A stretch of DNA of 15,357 nucleotides from Arcobacter sp. UBA7394 (lineage in GTDB: Bacteria > Campylobacterota > Campylobacteria > Campylobacterales > Arcobacteraceae): the NCBI GenBank assembly GCA_002470185.1, contig DKNG01000229.1, positions 1 through 15,357 of the forward strand, written 5' to 3'. The notes under the pieces are model-generated. The model saw only the letters and a program-made list of their open reading frames with translations, did not search any database and was not told where the DNA came from. Numbering within the stretch: the stretch's first letter is position 1; each line of letters begins with the position of its first letter. Shown here in pieces: positions 1 to 6,451 of this stretch. The position numbers and the translations under genes are program-made.

Positions 1-120
1 ACAAGAGAAGGACAATCTTATGTTAGTGTGTCTGTATTGGAAGATAGTTTTAAAATAGAGTCATTTAATACTCAAAAACCTGATATTGAGATTTTTAAAA
101 ATAAAGATGAAAAGTTATAA
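1..120 (+). CDS. 3' end of unrecognised protein (partial)
   Basis: The first base is in frame and the reading frame runs 39 codons to a TAA at 118-120, so the gene begins to the left of the window. The visible C-terminus starts TREGQSYVSVSVLEDSF and ends in a lysine- and glutamate-rich tail (FKNKDEKL). Alternating hydrophobic and polar residues (QSYVSVSVLE, FKIESF) suggest beta strands, as in a small beta-barrel fold, but nothing identifies a family. Its stop codon touches the stop codon of the convergent gene at 115-117 and both lie inside one long palindrome. Coding status is supported by the clean frame and the tail-to-tail fit with its neighbour; the function is unknown. Confidence 0.6.
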   Translation, partial: TREGQSYVSVSVLEDSFKIESFNTQKPDIEIFKNKDEKL

Positions 121-139
121 TATAACTTTTACATCTTTA
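102..139. terminator. Bidirectional hairpin over two stop codons
   Basis: The arms 102-109 plus 110-117 pair with 132-139 plus 123-130, giving 16 base pairs with a single unpaired A at 131 and a five-base loop (118-122). A-rich and T-rich flanks provide U-rich ends for transcripts from either strand. The structure holds the last codons and stops of both convergent genes, so it probably ends both transcripts. Pairing is seen directly; termination is inferred. Confidence 0.6.
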
Positions 140-339
140 ATAAATTTATCCATTCCATAATCATCTTGAACTAAAAAACTAATCTCATTGTTTTCATCTA
201 CTATAGCTCTTGCTAAAGTTTTTTCAATATTTTCATCACCATTAAAATAATCTCTATTTAAATACTGAATTGTATATTGTTCATCATTTTTAATATTAAG
301 CTTTTTTAATTCTTCCTGAGTGTTTTTAATAAAGTTCAT
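115..339 (-). CDS. Small acidic hypothetical protein (74 aa)
   Basis: A 74-residue, Cys-free soluble protein with no signal peptide or membrane segment. The N-terminal 20 residues look helical (MNFIKNTQEELKKLNIKND); the rest, with QYTIQYLNRDYF and NNEISFLVQDDYG, looks like a small alpha/beta domain. I do not recognise the family. It starts with ATG three bases after the stop of the 89-residue gene on the same strand, with GAAGAA in the end of that gene as the likely ribosome site, so the two are almost certainly co-transcribed and possibly translationally coupled. It ends tail to tail with the gene at 1-120. Gene status is well supported by the operon geometry; function is unknown. Confidence 0.6.
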   Translation of the reverse strand: MNFIKNTQEELKKLNIKNDEQYTIQYLNRDYFNGDENIEKTLARAIVDENNEISFLVQDDYGMDKFIKDVKVIL

Positions 340-342
340 TTA

Positions 343-612
343 CTATTCTTCGTGTTTATGTTCTTTTACATTAGCCATTATTTGATCATAAATTCTTTGA
401 TATTCATCTTCAGGCATTTTGTCTTCTTTTATTACTTCAATAATATTATGTAATTCAACTAAAAAAGATTCCATCTCTTTTATTGCTGTCATATCATCTT
501 CTGTTTGTTCATTTTTTTCTAATAGTTTGTGTAAATCTTCTAAATAAGATTCAACTTCAGGTATCATCAAATTTTCTACAACATCTTTTAGTTCAGTTTT
601 AATATCTTTCAT
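343..612 (-). CDS. Small helical acidic hypothetical protein (89 aa)
   Basis: An 89-residue protein made almost entirely of glutamate- and lysine-rich amphipathic helix, for example EVESYLEDLHKLLEKNEQ and MESFLVELHNIIEVIKED, which suggests a two- or three-helix bundle or coiled-coil dimer. There are no cysteines, no signal peptide and no membrane segment, so a cytoplasmic role is likely. The C-terminal KEHKHEE carries two histidines but is too short to call a metal site. An AAGGAA ribosome site sits just upstream of the ATG on the minus strand. It is the first gene of a two-gene unit with the 74-residue protein and is divergent from the diguanylate cyclase. I do not recognise the family. Confidence 0.65.
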   Translation of the reverse strand: MKDIKTELKDVVENLMIPEVESYLEDLHKLLEKNEQTEDDMTAIKEMESFLVELHNIIEVIKEDKMPEDEYQRIYDQIMANVKEHKHEE

Positions 613-633
613 TTAATTCCTTTTATGAGTGTA

Positions 634-639
634 ATTATA
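634..639 (-). promoter_or_regulatory. -10 box for the small minus-strand operon
   Basis: Read on the minus strand these six bases are a perfect TATAAT, about 22 bases ahead of the ATG at 612 and upstream of its AAGGAA ribosome site. The predicted leader is only about 15 bases. No convincing -35 box is present, as is usual in this AT-rich group. Confidence 0.4.
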
Positions 640-721
640 TAATTAATTTGAAATAATAAGCTTATATGAAGAATATTATAATTTAAAGCTATTATTTGAT
701 TATTTTTAAGAATAACTATTG

Positions 722-727
722 TACAAT
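722..727 (+). promoter_or_regulatory. Possible -10 box of the diguanylate cyclase
   Basis: TACAAT, preceded by TG, lies 30 bases ahead of the GTG start and is followed by a T-run and the AAGG ribosome site. It is the best -10 match in the divergent spacer on this strand; the -35 region is not recognisable. Confidence 0.3.
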
Positions 728-756
728 TTTTTTTAATTATTTTTTAAGGTTTTGAT

Positions 757-2604
757 GTGCGTAAAAATATTATTTTTAAATATATAATAATGGTTGCTGT
801 TCTTGCTATTGTTATAACTGCCCTTAGTTTGTACAATTTGAGAAATATTGGAATTAAATCTGCTATCCATAATGCTGAAGCTTTATCTGAAGTAATAAAA
901 AGTGGACTGACTTCTCATATGTTAAATAATAATATGCATCAAGTAGATACATTTATTGACTCAGTATCTAATATCAAAAATGTAGATAAAATTTGGTTAG
1001 TTAGAGGAGATCTTGTAAGTAATCAATTTAAAAATATTGATAAAACCAAACTTCCTAAAGATGCCTTAGATAAAAGTGTTTTATTAACAGGAAAAATGCA
1101 GTACGAAATACAAGAAACTTTTACTACAACAAATGTAAGAGTTACAATTCCTTATAATGCCATTGCCGAGAAAAATATAGACTGTTTACAGTGTCATAAT
1201 GTAAAACAAGGTGAAACTTTAGGTGCTGTATCTTTAATGTTAGATATTAGTACTCTTAAACAAATTGGTATTGAATCAATTTATATTATTTCACTTGTTG
1301 TAATACTAACAATTGTGATTATTATATTTTTATCTAGAAAAATTCTAAGACCATATATTTCATTATTTAATAGATTTAGTGCCAACATTAATTGTGCGGT
1401 TACTGGTAAATTTAATCAGATACAACCTCCTCGTGGAATTACTAGTGAGATGATGACTTTAACTCAAGAGTATAATAAATTAATAGTAAACTTTAGAGAA
1501 ACATCTGTAGATATTGAAAAAAAACTGCAAGGTTTTATTGGTTATAGCAATATAAATAATGGAAAAGATCCATTAAATGACTCCAAAGAAATTATTGATA
1601 ATCTATCAAATTTATATCAATTCAAAAAAGAGATTGAATTAGATAACACAAGAGACGAAATATATGCAAGACTATCTCAAATCTTCTCAAATAAATTTGG
1701 AATTAAAAACTTTTCTTTTGTTGAAATAGATATGTTAAAACAAAAAATGTCAGTTGTTGTAAAAGAAGGAAATATGTTCCACTGTGAAAAAACTATGAGT
1801 GAATCACCGGAGTTATGTAGAGCTGCTAGAACAAAAAGTGATGTAATGTCTATGGATTTTCATAGTACTTGCCCATACTTTGAAAACAAAGACAAATATT
1901 ATTACTGTACGAACATTGATATTAGTAAAAATATCTATTTAATTATAAACTTTGTTTTTGATACAAAAGAAGAGTTAGAAAATTTAAAAGAGCAATTTAC
2001 TTTTATAAAAAGTTATATCAATGAAGCAGCACCTTCATTAGAGGTTAAACTTCTTATGAATGCACTTAAAGAATCAGCATTTAGAGATGGTCTAACAGGC
2101 CTTTATAATAGAAAGTTCTTAGAAGAACATACTAAAAAACTTATTCCTCAAGCTAAAAGAGAAAATATTAATGTTGGTGTATTAATGTTAGATATGGATC
2201 ACTTTAAAGCTGTAAATGATGAATATGGACATGATATTGGTGATAAAGTACTTAAAGAGCTTGCTCGAATTTTAGATGAGACAGTTAGAGAATCAGATTT
2301 AGTAATTAGATATGGTGGTGAAGAGTTTATTGTATTACTTGTTGGTGTTAAATCTGAAGAAGATACAATTGCTGTAGCAAATAAAATTGGGCAAAGAGTA
2401 AGAGAAAATGAAATAGATGTATACGCTGGAGCTAAACTTAAAAAGACTATTAGTATTGGTCTTTCAATGTTCCCACAAGATTCTACAAACTTTAATGGTG
2501 TTGTTAAAAATGCTGATATTGCTTTATATGAAGCGAAAAGTACAGGAAGAGACAAAGTTGTAAGATTCCAAGAAGAACAAGTATCTAGCGTAGACTTATT
2601 CTAA
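757..2604 (+). CDS. Membrane diguanylate cyclase with periplasmic heme c site
   Basis: Makes cyclic di-GMP from two GTP in response to an envelope signal. Membrane segments lie at about residues 8-27 and 174-193 and bracket a periplasmic sensor domain. Near its end is CLQCH (143-147), a c-type heme attachment motif. A HAMP-like linker follows, then a domain at about 295-430 that looks GAF-like and holds four spaced cysteines (C343, C354, C372, C384). The C-terminal cyclase domain (about 435-605) has the active-site GGEEF (520-524) and an intact RxxD inhibitory site (R511-D514), so it is probably active and subject to product inhibition. No EAL domain is present. The start is GTG, chosen because AAGG lies seven bases upstream and the overlapping ATG at 755 is out of frame and soon stops. 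It is transcribed alone, with a terminator directly after it. Confidence 0.9.
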   Translation: MRKNIIFKYIIMVAVLAIVITALSLYNLRNIGIKSAIHNAEALSEVIKSGLTSHMLNNNMHQVDTFIDSVSNIKNVDKIWLVRGDLVSNQFKNIDKTKLPKDALDKSVLLTGKMQYEIQETFTTTNVRVTIPYNAIAEKNIDCLQCHNVKQGETLGAVSLMLDISTLKQIGIESIYIISLVVILTIVIIIFLSRKILRPYISLFNRFSANINCAVTGKFNQIQPPRGITSEMMTLTQEYNKLIVNFRETSVDIEKKLQGFIGYSNINNGKDPLNDSKEIIDNLSNLYQFKKEIELDNTRDEIYARLSQIFSNKFGIKNFSFVEIDMLKQKMSVVVKEGNMFHCEKTMSESPELCRAARTKSDVMSMDFHSTCPYFENKDKYYYCTNIDISKNIYLIINFVFDTKEELENLKEQFTFIKSYINEAAPSLEVKLLMNALKESAFRDGLTGLYNRKFLEEHTKKLIPQAKRENINVGVLMLDMDHFKAVNDEYGHDIGDKVLKELARILDETVRESDLVIRYGGEEFIVLLVGVKSEEDTIAVANKIGQRVRENEIDVYAGAKLKKTISIGLSMFPQDSTNFNGVVKNADIALYEAKSTGRDKVVRFQEEQVSSVDLF

Positions 2605-2632
2605 AAAGAAAAAAGTATTTACTTTTTTCTTT
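2605..2632 (+). terminator. Hairpin terminator after the diguanylate cyclase
   Basis: Starting at the first base after the stop codon, a 13-base arm (2605-2617) is perfectly complementary to 2620-2632; as RNA it folds as about 12 pairs with a four-base loop. The descending arm is T-rich. It separates the cyclase from the motor-like pair, arguing against one operon. Confidence 0.65.
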
Positions 2633-2699
2633 CATATTATATAAACTAATTTTATTGTAGACTAATTCAAACTAATATCTTTTATATTGGAGTTTTTAA

Positions 2700-3791
2700 A
2701 TGTTTCAAATTTCTGAAGAAAAAATCCATCATTTACCTCGATTTTTTATGTTATTATCAATACCAGCACTTTTATATATTGGTTTATTAAGCGTTGATTA
2801 TTTTAAATTAGTCTCTTTAAAACTCGAACTTCATTCAATTATTATAATTCTAATCATTCTTCTAATTTTTATGTTTTTTATTATTCATAATGCTTGGTAT
2901 GCATTCTCATTTTTCCGTAATTCATTTAGTAGTGTTATTGAAGATGTGGAAGTATTCCTTACTAAAAATCAATTAATGATTGCTGGGAAAAGTAAAGCTT
3001 TTGGAAATATCGATTCCTTTTTTGATGAACATGAAAGAAAAGTAAGAAATGATCACTTTGCAAGTGTTGCAGCTTCTATATTCCCAACTCTTGGTATTTT
3101 AGGTACTTTTATAGCAATTGCTATATCAATGCCTGATTTTTCTGTTGAATCACAAGAGGCATTAGAGAGTGAAATCACTGTTTTATTAAGTGGAATTGGT
3201 ACTGCTTTTTATGCTTCTATTTATGGAATTTTTTTATCATTGTGGTGGACTTTTTTTGAGAAAAGAGGACTTACAAAAATACAAAAAGAGATTGATGAAG
3301 CTAAAGCATATTATAAAACTAAAATTTGGAATGAAGATGAAATTAAAATTCTATCTTTAACGCAAAATCAAACTTCAAATGAAAATTTGATTAATAAATT
3401 AGAAAGTATTGTAACTCCTGAATTTTTATTTACTTTAGATAGTGTTGCTAAATCAAAAATACAATCAGTTGAGAAGTTACAAGAAGAACATATTGCATTA
3501 GAGAATAAACTGTCTAATAATTATATTAATATTGCTCAACTTTTTGAACAAACAGCAATTAAACAAAAAGAGTTATTAGAAGATTTTGATACTTTAAATA
3601 AATCAATATCTAATACAAATGAAAATCTCTCAACTTCTGTTTTTGAGCAATCGAAACATTCAAAAGCAATGAAAGCTGAAATCTATTCCGTTTTATCTTC
3701 TTTTGAATTAATATCAAATGATTTAAAAACTTTAGGACAAGATTTAATTAAAAAAGATATACAAATAAGTAGACAAGATGAACAAAGATAA
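2700..3791 (+). CDS. MotA/TolQ/ExbB-type channel subunit, ZorA-like
   Basis: Predicted inner-membrane stator subunit of an ion-driven motor. Four hydrophobic segments lie at about residues 15-33, 46-66, 121-143 and 162-184. The last two carry the family hallmarks: FPTLGILGTFIA (128-139) and the small-residue helix GIGTAFYASIYG (165-176), which line the channel in MotA, TolQ, ExbB and ZorA. A cytoplasmic tail of about 175 residues follows, rich in helix and probably coiled coil (about 255-350). At 363 residues it is longer than TolQ or ExbB, and its tail appears much shorter than in described Zorya ZorA proteins. The ATG has TGGAG seven bases upstream. The gene overlaps the next by 14 bases, so the two subunits are coupled. 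MotA itself is less likely because no flagellar genes are near and the partner differs from flagellar MotB. Confidence 0.8.
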   Translation: MFQISEEKIHHLPRFFMLLSIPALLYIGLLSVDYFKLVSLKLELHSIIIILIILLIFMFFIIHNAWYAFSFFRNSFSSVIEDVEVFLTKNQLMIAGKSKAFGNIDSFFDEHERKVRNDHFASVAASIFPTLGILGTFIAIAISMPDFSVESQEALESEITVLLSGIGTAFYASIYGIFLSLWWTFFEKRGLTKIQKEIDEAKAYYKTKIWNEDEIKILSLTQNQTSNENLINKLESIVTPEFLFTLDSVAKSKIQSVEKLQEEHIALENKLSNNYINIAQLFEQTAIKQKELLEDFDTLNKSISNTNENLSTSVFEQSKHSKAMKAEIYSVLSSFELISNDLKTLGQDLIKKDIQISRQDEQR

Positions 3792-4986
3792 TAATAACAC
3801 TAGTTTTTGGATATCTTATGCTGATTTAATGGCAGGATTATTATTTGTATTCATACTATTAGTAGGTGCTATTATTATCAAGTACTCTTTTCTTGAAACA
3901 GAATCTAAGATACTTGAAAAAACTTTAAATAGTGAAAAAACTGCATTAGAAAAAAGTAAAAAAGAGTTGGCCGAGAAAGAAAAAGAGGTCTTTAATACTT
4001 TATTGGCTTTAGAAAAAAGTAAAAAAAATCTTGATTCATTAAAAAATACAATTGAGATTTTAAATAAAGATTTAGATAAATCAAGTAAAACAAATGATGA
4101 ACTAAATCAAACTATAAAAGAAGATAAGAAATTAATTTCTTCTCATGAAGCAGATTTAAAAAGCAAAAAAGTACAAATTGAATTATTAACAAATCTAAAA
4201 CTTGAAAATAAAGAAAAAATAGCTCAATTAATATTAAAAGAAGAGAAATTAAAAGAAACATTAGATTTATTAAATATTTCAGTAAAAGAGAAAGATAATA
4301 AATTAATAACTTATACTGAAGATATACTTTTAAAAGAGAAATTAATAGTTGCATTAAAAGATAAAAACTTACTATTAGATGATGAAATAAAAGTGGTTTT
4401 AGCTAGATTAAAAAATAGTGAGACTAAACATGAATTAGCAATAAAAGATCTAAGTGATACAAAACAAAAAATTAAGAACCTTACGGGAATAAAAATAAAA
4501 GTTATAACACTTTTAAAAAATGCTTTAGGCAATAATATGCAAATAGATCCTAAAAATGGAGCTATTAGTTTATCTTCAAATATTTTATTTGACGAAGGTA
4601 AATATACTTTAAAAGCAAATGCAAAAGAAGCACTGAAAAATGCTGTGTATGATTATTTTAATACAATTTTAGTAAATGATGAGATTAACAAACATATTGA
4701 TAAAATCATAATTGAAGGTCATACTAATTCAAAAGGTTCATTTCTTTATAACCTAGAGCTATCTCAAAAAAGAGCGTATTCTGTAATGTCTTTTCTTTTA
4801 GACTTAGATTTTGATAAAAAAGATAATTTAAATAAACTTGTAGTTGCAAGTGGACGGTCATTTTTGGATCCAATTTATGATAATAGTGGTTTAGAATTAA
4901 AAGATGAATCAAGAAGAATTGAAATTAAATTTAGACTTAAAAATGAAGATGCTATAAAAGAAATAGAATCAATCTTAGATAAATAA
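3778..4986 (+). CDS. MotB/OmpA-type stator partner with long coiled coil, ZorB-like
   Basis: Partner of the upstream channel subunit, predicted to anchor the complex to peptidoglycan. The N-terminus has FWISYADLMAGLLFVF (10-25) followed by a membrane helix to about 35; D16 matches the proton-carrying aspartate of MotB-like proteins. Residues about 38-235 are a Lys/Glu/Leu-rich coiled coil, then an OmpA-like peptidoglycan-binding domain (about 260-388) with LFDEG (270-274), IEGHTNSKG (312-320), LSQKRAYSV (328-336) and SRRIEIKF (378-385). The usual GHTD aspartate is N317, while the matching arginine R332 is kept. The start ATG lies inside the upstream gene with no clear ribosome site, which suggests translational coupling. 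No homologue of ZorC, ZorD or ZorE is recognisable on either side. The family call is firm; the biological role is open. Confidence 0.8.
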   Translation: MNKDNNNTSFWISYADLMAGLLFVFILLVGAIIIKYSFLETESKILEKTLNSEKTALEKSKKELAEKEKEVFNTLLALEKSKKNLDSLKNTIEILNKDLDKSSKTNDELNQTIKEDKKLISSHEADLKSKKVQIELLTNLKLENKEKIAQLILKEEKLKETLDLLNISVKEKDNKLITYTEDILLKEKLIVALKDKNLLLDDEIKVVLARLKNSETKHELAIKDLSDTKQKIKNLTGIKIKVITLLKNALGNNMQIDPKNGAISLSSNILFDEGKYTLKANAKEALKNAVYDYFNTILVNDEINKHIDKIIIEGHTNSKGSFLYNLELSQKRAYSVMSFLLDLDFDKKDNLNKLVVASGRSFLDPIYDNSGLELKDESRRIEIKFRLKNEDAIKEIESILDK

Positions 4987-4997
4987 AATATCTTTAG

Positions 4998-5018
4998 TTT
5001 CACTATGTGAGAGTGAAA
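4998..5018. terminator. Weak hairpin after the motor-like pair
   Basis: TTTCACT (4998-5004) pairs with AGTGAAA (5012-5018) around a seven-base loop, 11 bases after the stop codon. An A-run rather than a T-run follows, so it is a poor intrinsic terminator for the plus strand. It may protect the 3' end or allow partial read-through. Confidence 0.3.
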
Positions 5019-5066
5019 AAAACTAGTTTAAAAATAAATTTTTATTTAAAATACATTCATATAAAA

Positions 5067-5089
5067 TCTCCTTACTTAATAAAAGGAGA
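5067..5089 (+). promoter_or_regulatory. Hairpin that could hide the DJ-1 ribosome site
   Basis: TCTCCTT (5067-5073) is perfectly complementary to AAGGAGA (5083-5089), which contains the Shine-Dalgarno sequence of the gene starting at 5095. If the whole stretch is transcribed, the site would be paired. A possible TATAAA -10 box at 5060-5065 would start transcription near 5072 and leave out part of the left arm, so this works only for transcripts begun further upstream. Confidence 0.3.
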
Positions 5090-5094
5090 GACTT

Positions 5095-5658
5095 ATGTCA
5101 AAAAAGATTTTAATACTAGCTGGTGATTTTGTTGAAGATTATGAATTAATGGTTCCTTTTCAAGCTCTAAAGATGTTAGGGCATGAAGTGGATGTTGTTT
5201 GTCCTGATAAAAATGCAGGGGATATAATTAAAACTGCTATTCATGATTTTGAAGGTGATCAAACTTATACAGAAAAACCAGGGCATAATTTTACTTTAAA
5301 TGCCTCTTTTAATGATGTAGATGAATCTAAGTATGATGCTTTATTAATTCCTGGAGGACGGGCTCCTGAATATATTAGATTAAACTCTAGAGTTATTGAA
5401 ATTGTGCAAGAATTTAATACTAATAATAAGCCTATTGCTTCTGTGTGTCATGGGATATTACTTTTAGTTGCAGCTGATGTTATTAAAGGTAAAACTTGTT
5501 CTTGTTATCCAGCTTGTTCTCCTGATGTAGAACTTGTAGGTGGGAAGTGGGCAGATATTGGTTTTGAAAATGCAATAGTAGATTCTAATCTAGTAACAGC
5601 AGCAGCATGGCCAGCACATCCCCAATGGTTAGCAAAATTTAATGAGATGCTAAAATAA
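5095..5658 (+). CDS. DJ-1/PfpI family protein
   Basis: A 187-residue cytoplasmic protein of the DJ-1/PfpI glutamine-amidotransferase-like fold, covering the whole domain. The nucleophile elbow is SVCHG (116-120) with reactive C118 next to H119. E14, in the GDFVEDYE stretch, matches the conserved acidic residue that tunes this cysteine. The IPGGRAPEY loop (85-93) and a C-terminal AWPAHPQW (171-178) are typical of the group. Members have been described as peptidases, glyoxalase/deglycase-like stress proteins or hydratases, and sequence alone does not choose between these. Additional cysteines at 135, 137 and 141 (CSCYPAC) form an unusual small cluster. AAGGAG precedes the ATG. The IclR gene begins 27 bases downstream and may share the transcript. 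Confidence 0.85.
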   Translation: MSKKILILAGDFVEDYELMVPFQALKMLGHEVDVVCPDKNAGDIIKTAIHDFEGDQTYTEKPGHNFTLNASFNDVDESKYDALLIPGGRAPEYIRLNSRVIEIVQEFNTNNKPIASVCHGILLLVAADVIKGKTCSCYPACSPDVELVGGKWADIGFENAIVDSNLVTAAAWPAHPQWLAKFNEMLK

Positions 5659-5685
5659 GTTATATAATAAATAAAAAGAAATAAA

Positions 5686-6420
5686 ATGCCAAATCAAATA
5701 AAGTCTTTATCTAAGGGATTAAAAGTATATAAAACAATTGTTGATTATGGGAAACCAATACAAGCAAAAGAGTTATGCTCCAAACTTGCTATTGATAAAA
5801 GTACTATGTCTCGATTACTTCAAACTCTTAAAGATGAAGGCTTTATTTCTTATTTGGAAAACTCAAATGAAATCATATCAAATGATATTTTTATAAAAAC
5901 AAATCAAGCTACTAAAATTGAACTTTTAATAAAAAAAACAAATTATCTTTTAGAAGAAATCGCAAAATTAACAGGAGAATGCTCTTACCTTGGTATTTTT
6001 GATGATTATAGAGTTTTATATATTAATCAGTTGGATTTATCCAAAAGGGAGATTAAAACTAGAAATAATATTGGGGTTCAAACTCAACTGCATACAAGTG
6101 CTTTAGGAAAATCTATACTTGCTTTTGGAAATTATGATTTAAAGAAATTGAAACTAAATCAATATACAAATAATACAATAACAGATGTGAAGTCTTTAGA
6201 AAATGAACTAGAACAAGTTAGGAATAGGGGTTTTTCTTTGGATAATAGAGAATACCAAGATGGTATGAGATGTATAGCAGTTCCTTTATTTAATAAAGAT
6301 AATATTTTAATAGGTGCAGTTGGAATATCTGGTTCTTGTGAGAGGTTAAGTGAATCTGTAATGTTAGAATTTGGTGAAAAGATATCTGATTTGGTTTCTT
6401 TACAGAAAATAGTATATTAA
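5686..6420 (+). CDS. IclR family transcriptional regulator
   Basis: A 244-residue regulator of normal IclR length. The N-terminal winged helix-turn-helix (about 5-60) includes QAKELCSKLAIDKSTMSRLL, where the recognition helix follows AIDKST. The C-terminal effector domain (about 80-240) has HTSALGKSILA (136-146), GFSLDNREYQDGMRCIAVPL (182-201) and a GAVGISG strand (210-216), all typical ligand-pocket elements. Such proteins bind small acids or aromatic compounds and control adjacent catabolic genes. It lies 27 bases after the DJ-1 gene with only a weak purine stretch as ribosome site, so co-transcription is likely. Its target and ligand cannot be read from the sequence; the DJ-1 gene and the amidase are the nearest candidates. 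Confidence 0.88.
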   Translation: MPNQIKSLSKGLKVYKTIVDYGKPIQAKELCSKLAIDKSTMSRLLQTLKDEGFISYLENSNEIISNDIFIKTNQATKIELLIKKTNYLLEEIAKLTGECSYLGIFDDYRVLYINQLDLSKREIKTRNNIGVQTQLHTSALGKSILAFGNYDLKKLKLNQYTNNTITDVKSLENELEQVRNRGFSLDNREYQDGMRCIAVPLFNKDNILIGAVGISGSCERLSESVMLEFGEKISDLVSLQKIVY

Positions 6421-6451
6421 GCTTTCTCTTTAAATAATAAACATATATTTT

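Noticed and set aside
2199..2555. 118-codon minus-strand open frame inside the diguanylate cyclase
   Set aside because: It lies wholly within the GGDEF domain coding region, its Ser/Leu-rich translation is typical of an antisense shadow, and it has no ribosome site.
4112..4912. Three minus-strand open frames in the OmpA-type gene
   Set aside because: Leu/Phe/Ser-rich translations are the antisense image of a Lys/Glu/Leu coiled coil; there are no ribosome sites and no protein-like pattern.
2700..4986. Complete Zorya defence system
   Set aside because: Only the motor pair is present. The neighbours (diguanylate cyclase, DJ-1, IclR, amidase) are not ZorC, ZorD helicase or ZorE nuclease, so a full system cannot be claimed.
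2700..4986. Flagellar motA/motB genes
   Set aside because: No flagellar genes are near, the first protein is longer than usual MotA, and the partner has a long coiled coil not found in flagellar MotB.
5026..5055. AT-only inverted repeat after the motor pair
   Set aside because: It consists only of A/T bases in an A/T-rich spacer, so it is expected by chance and too weak for a terminator.
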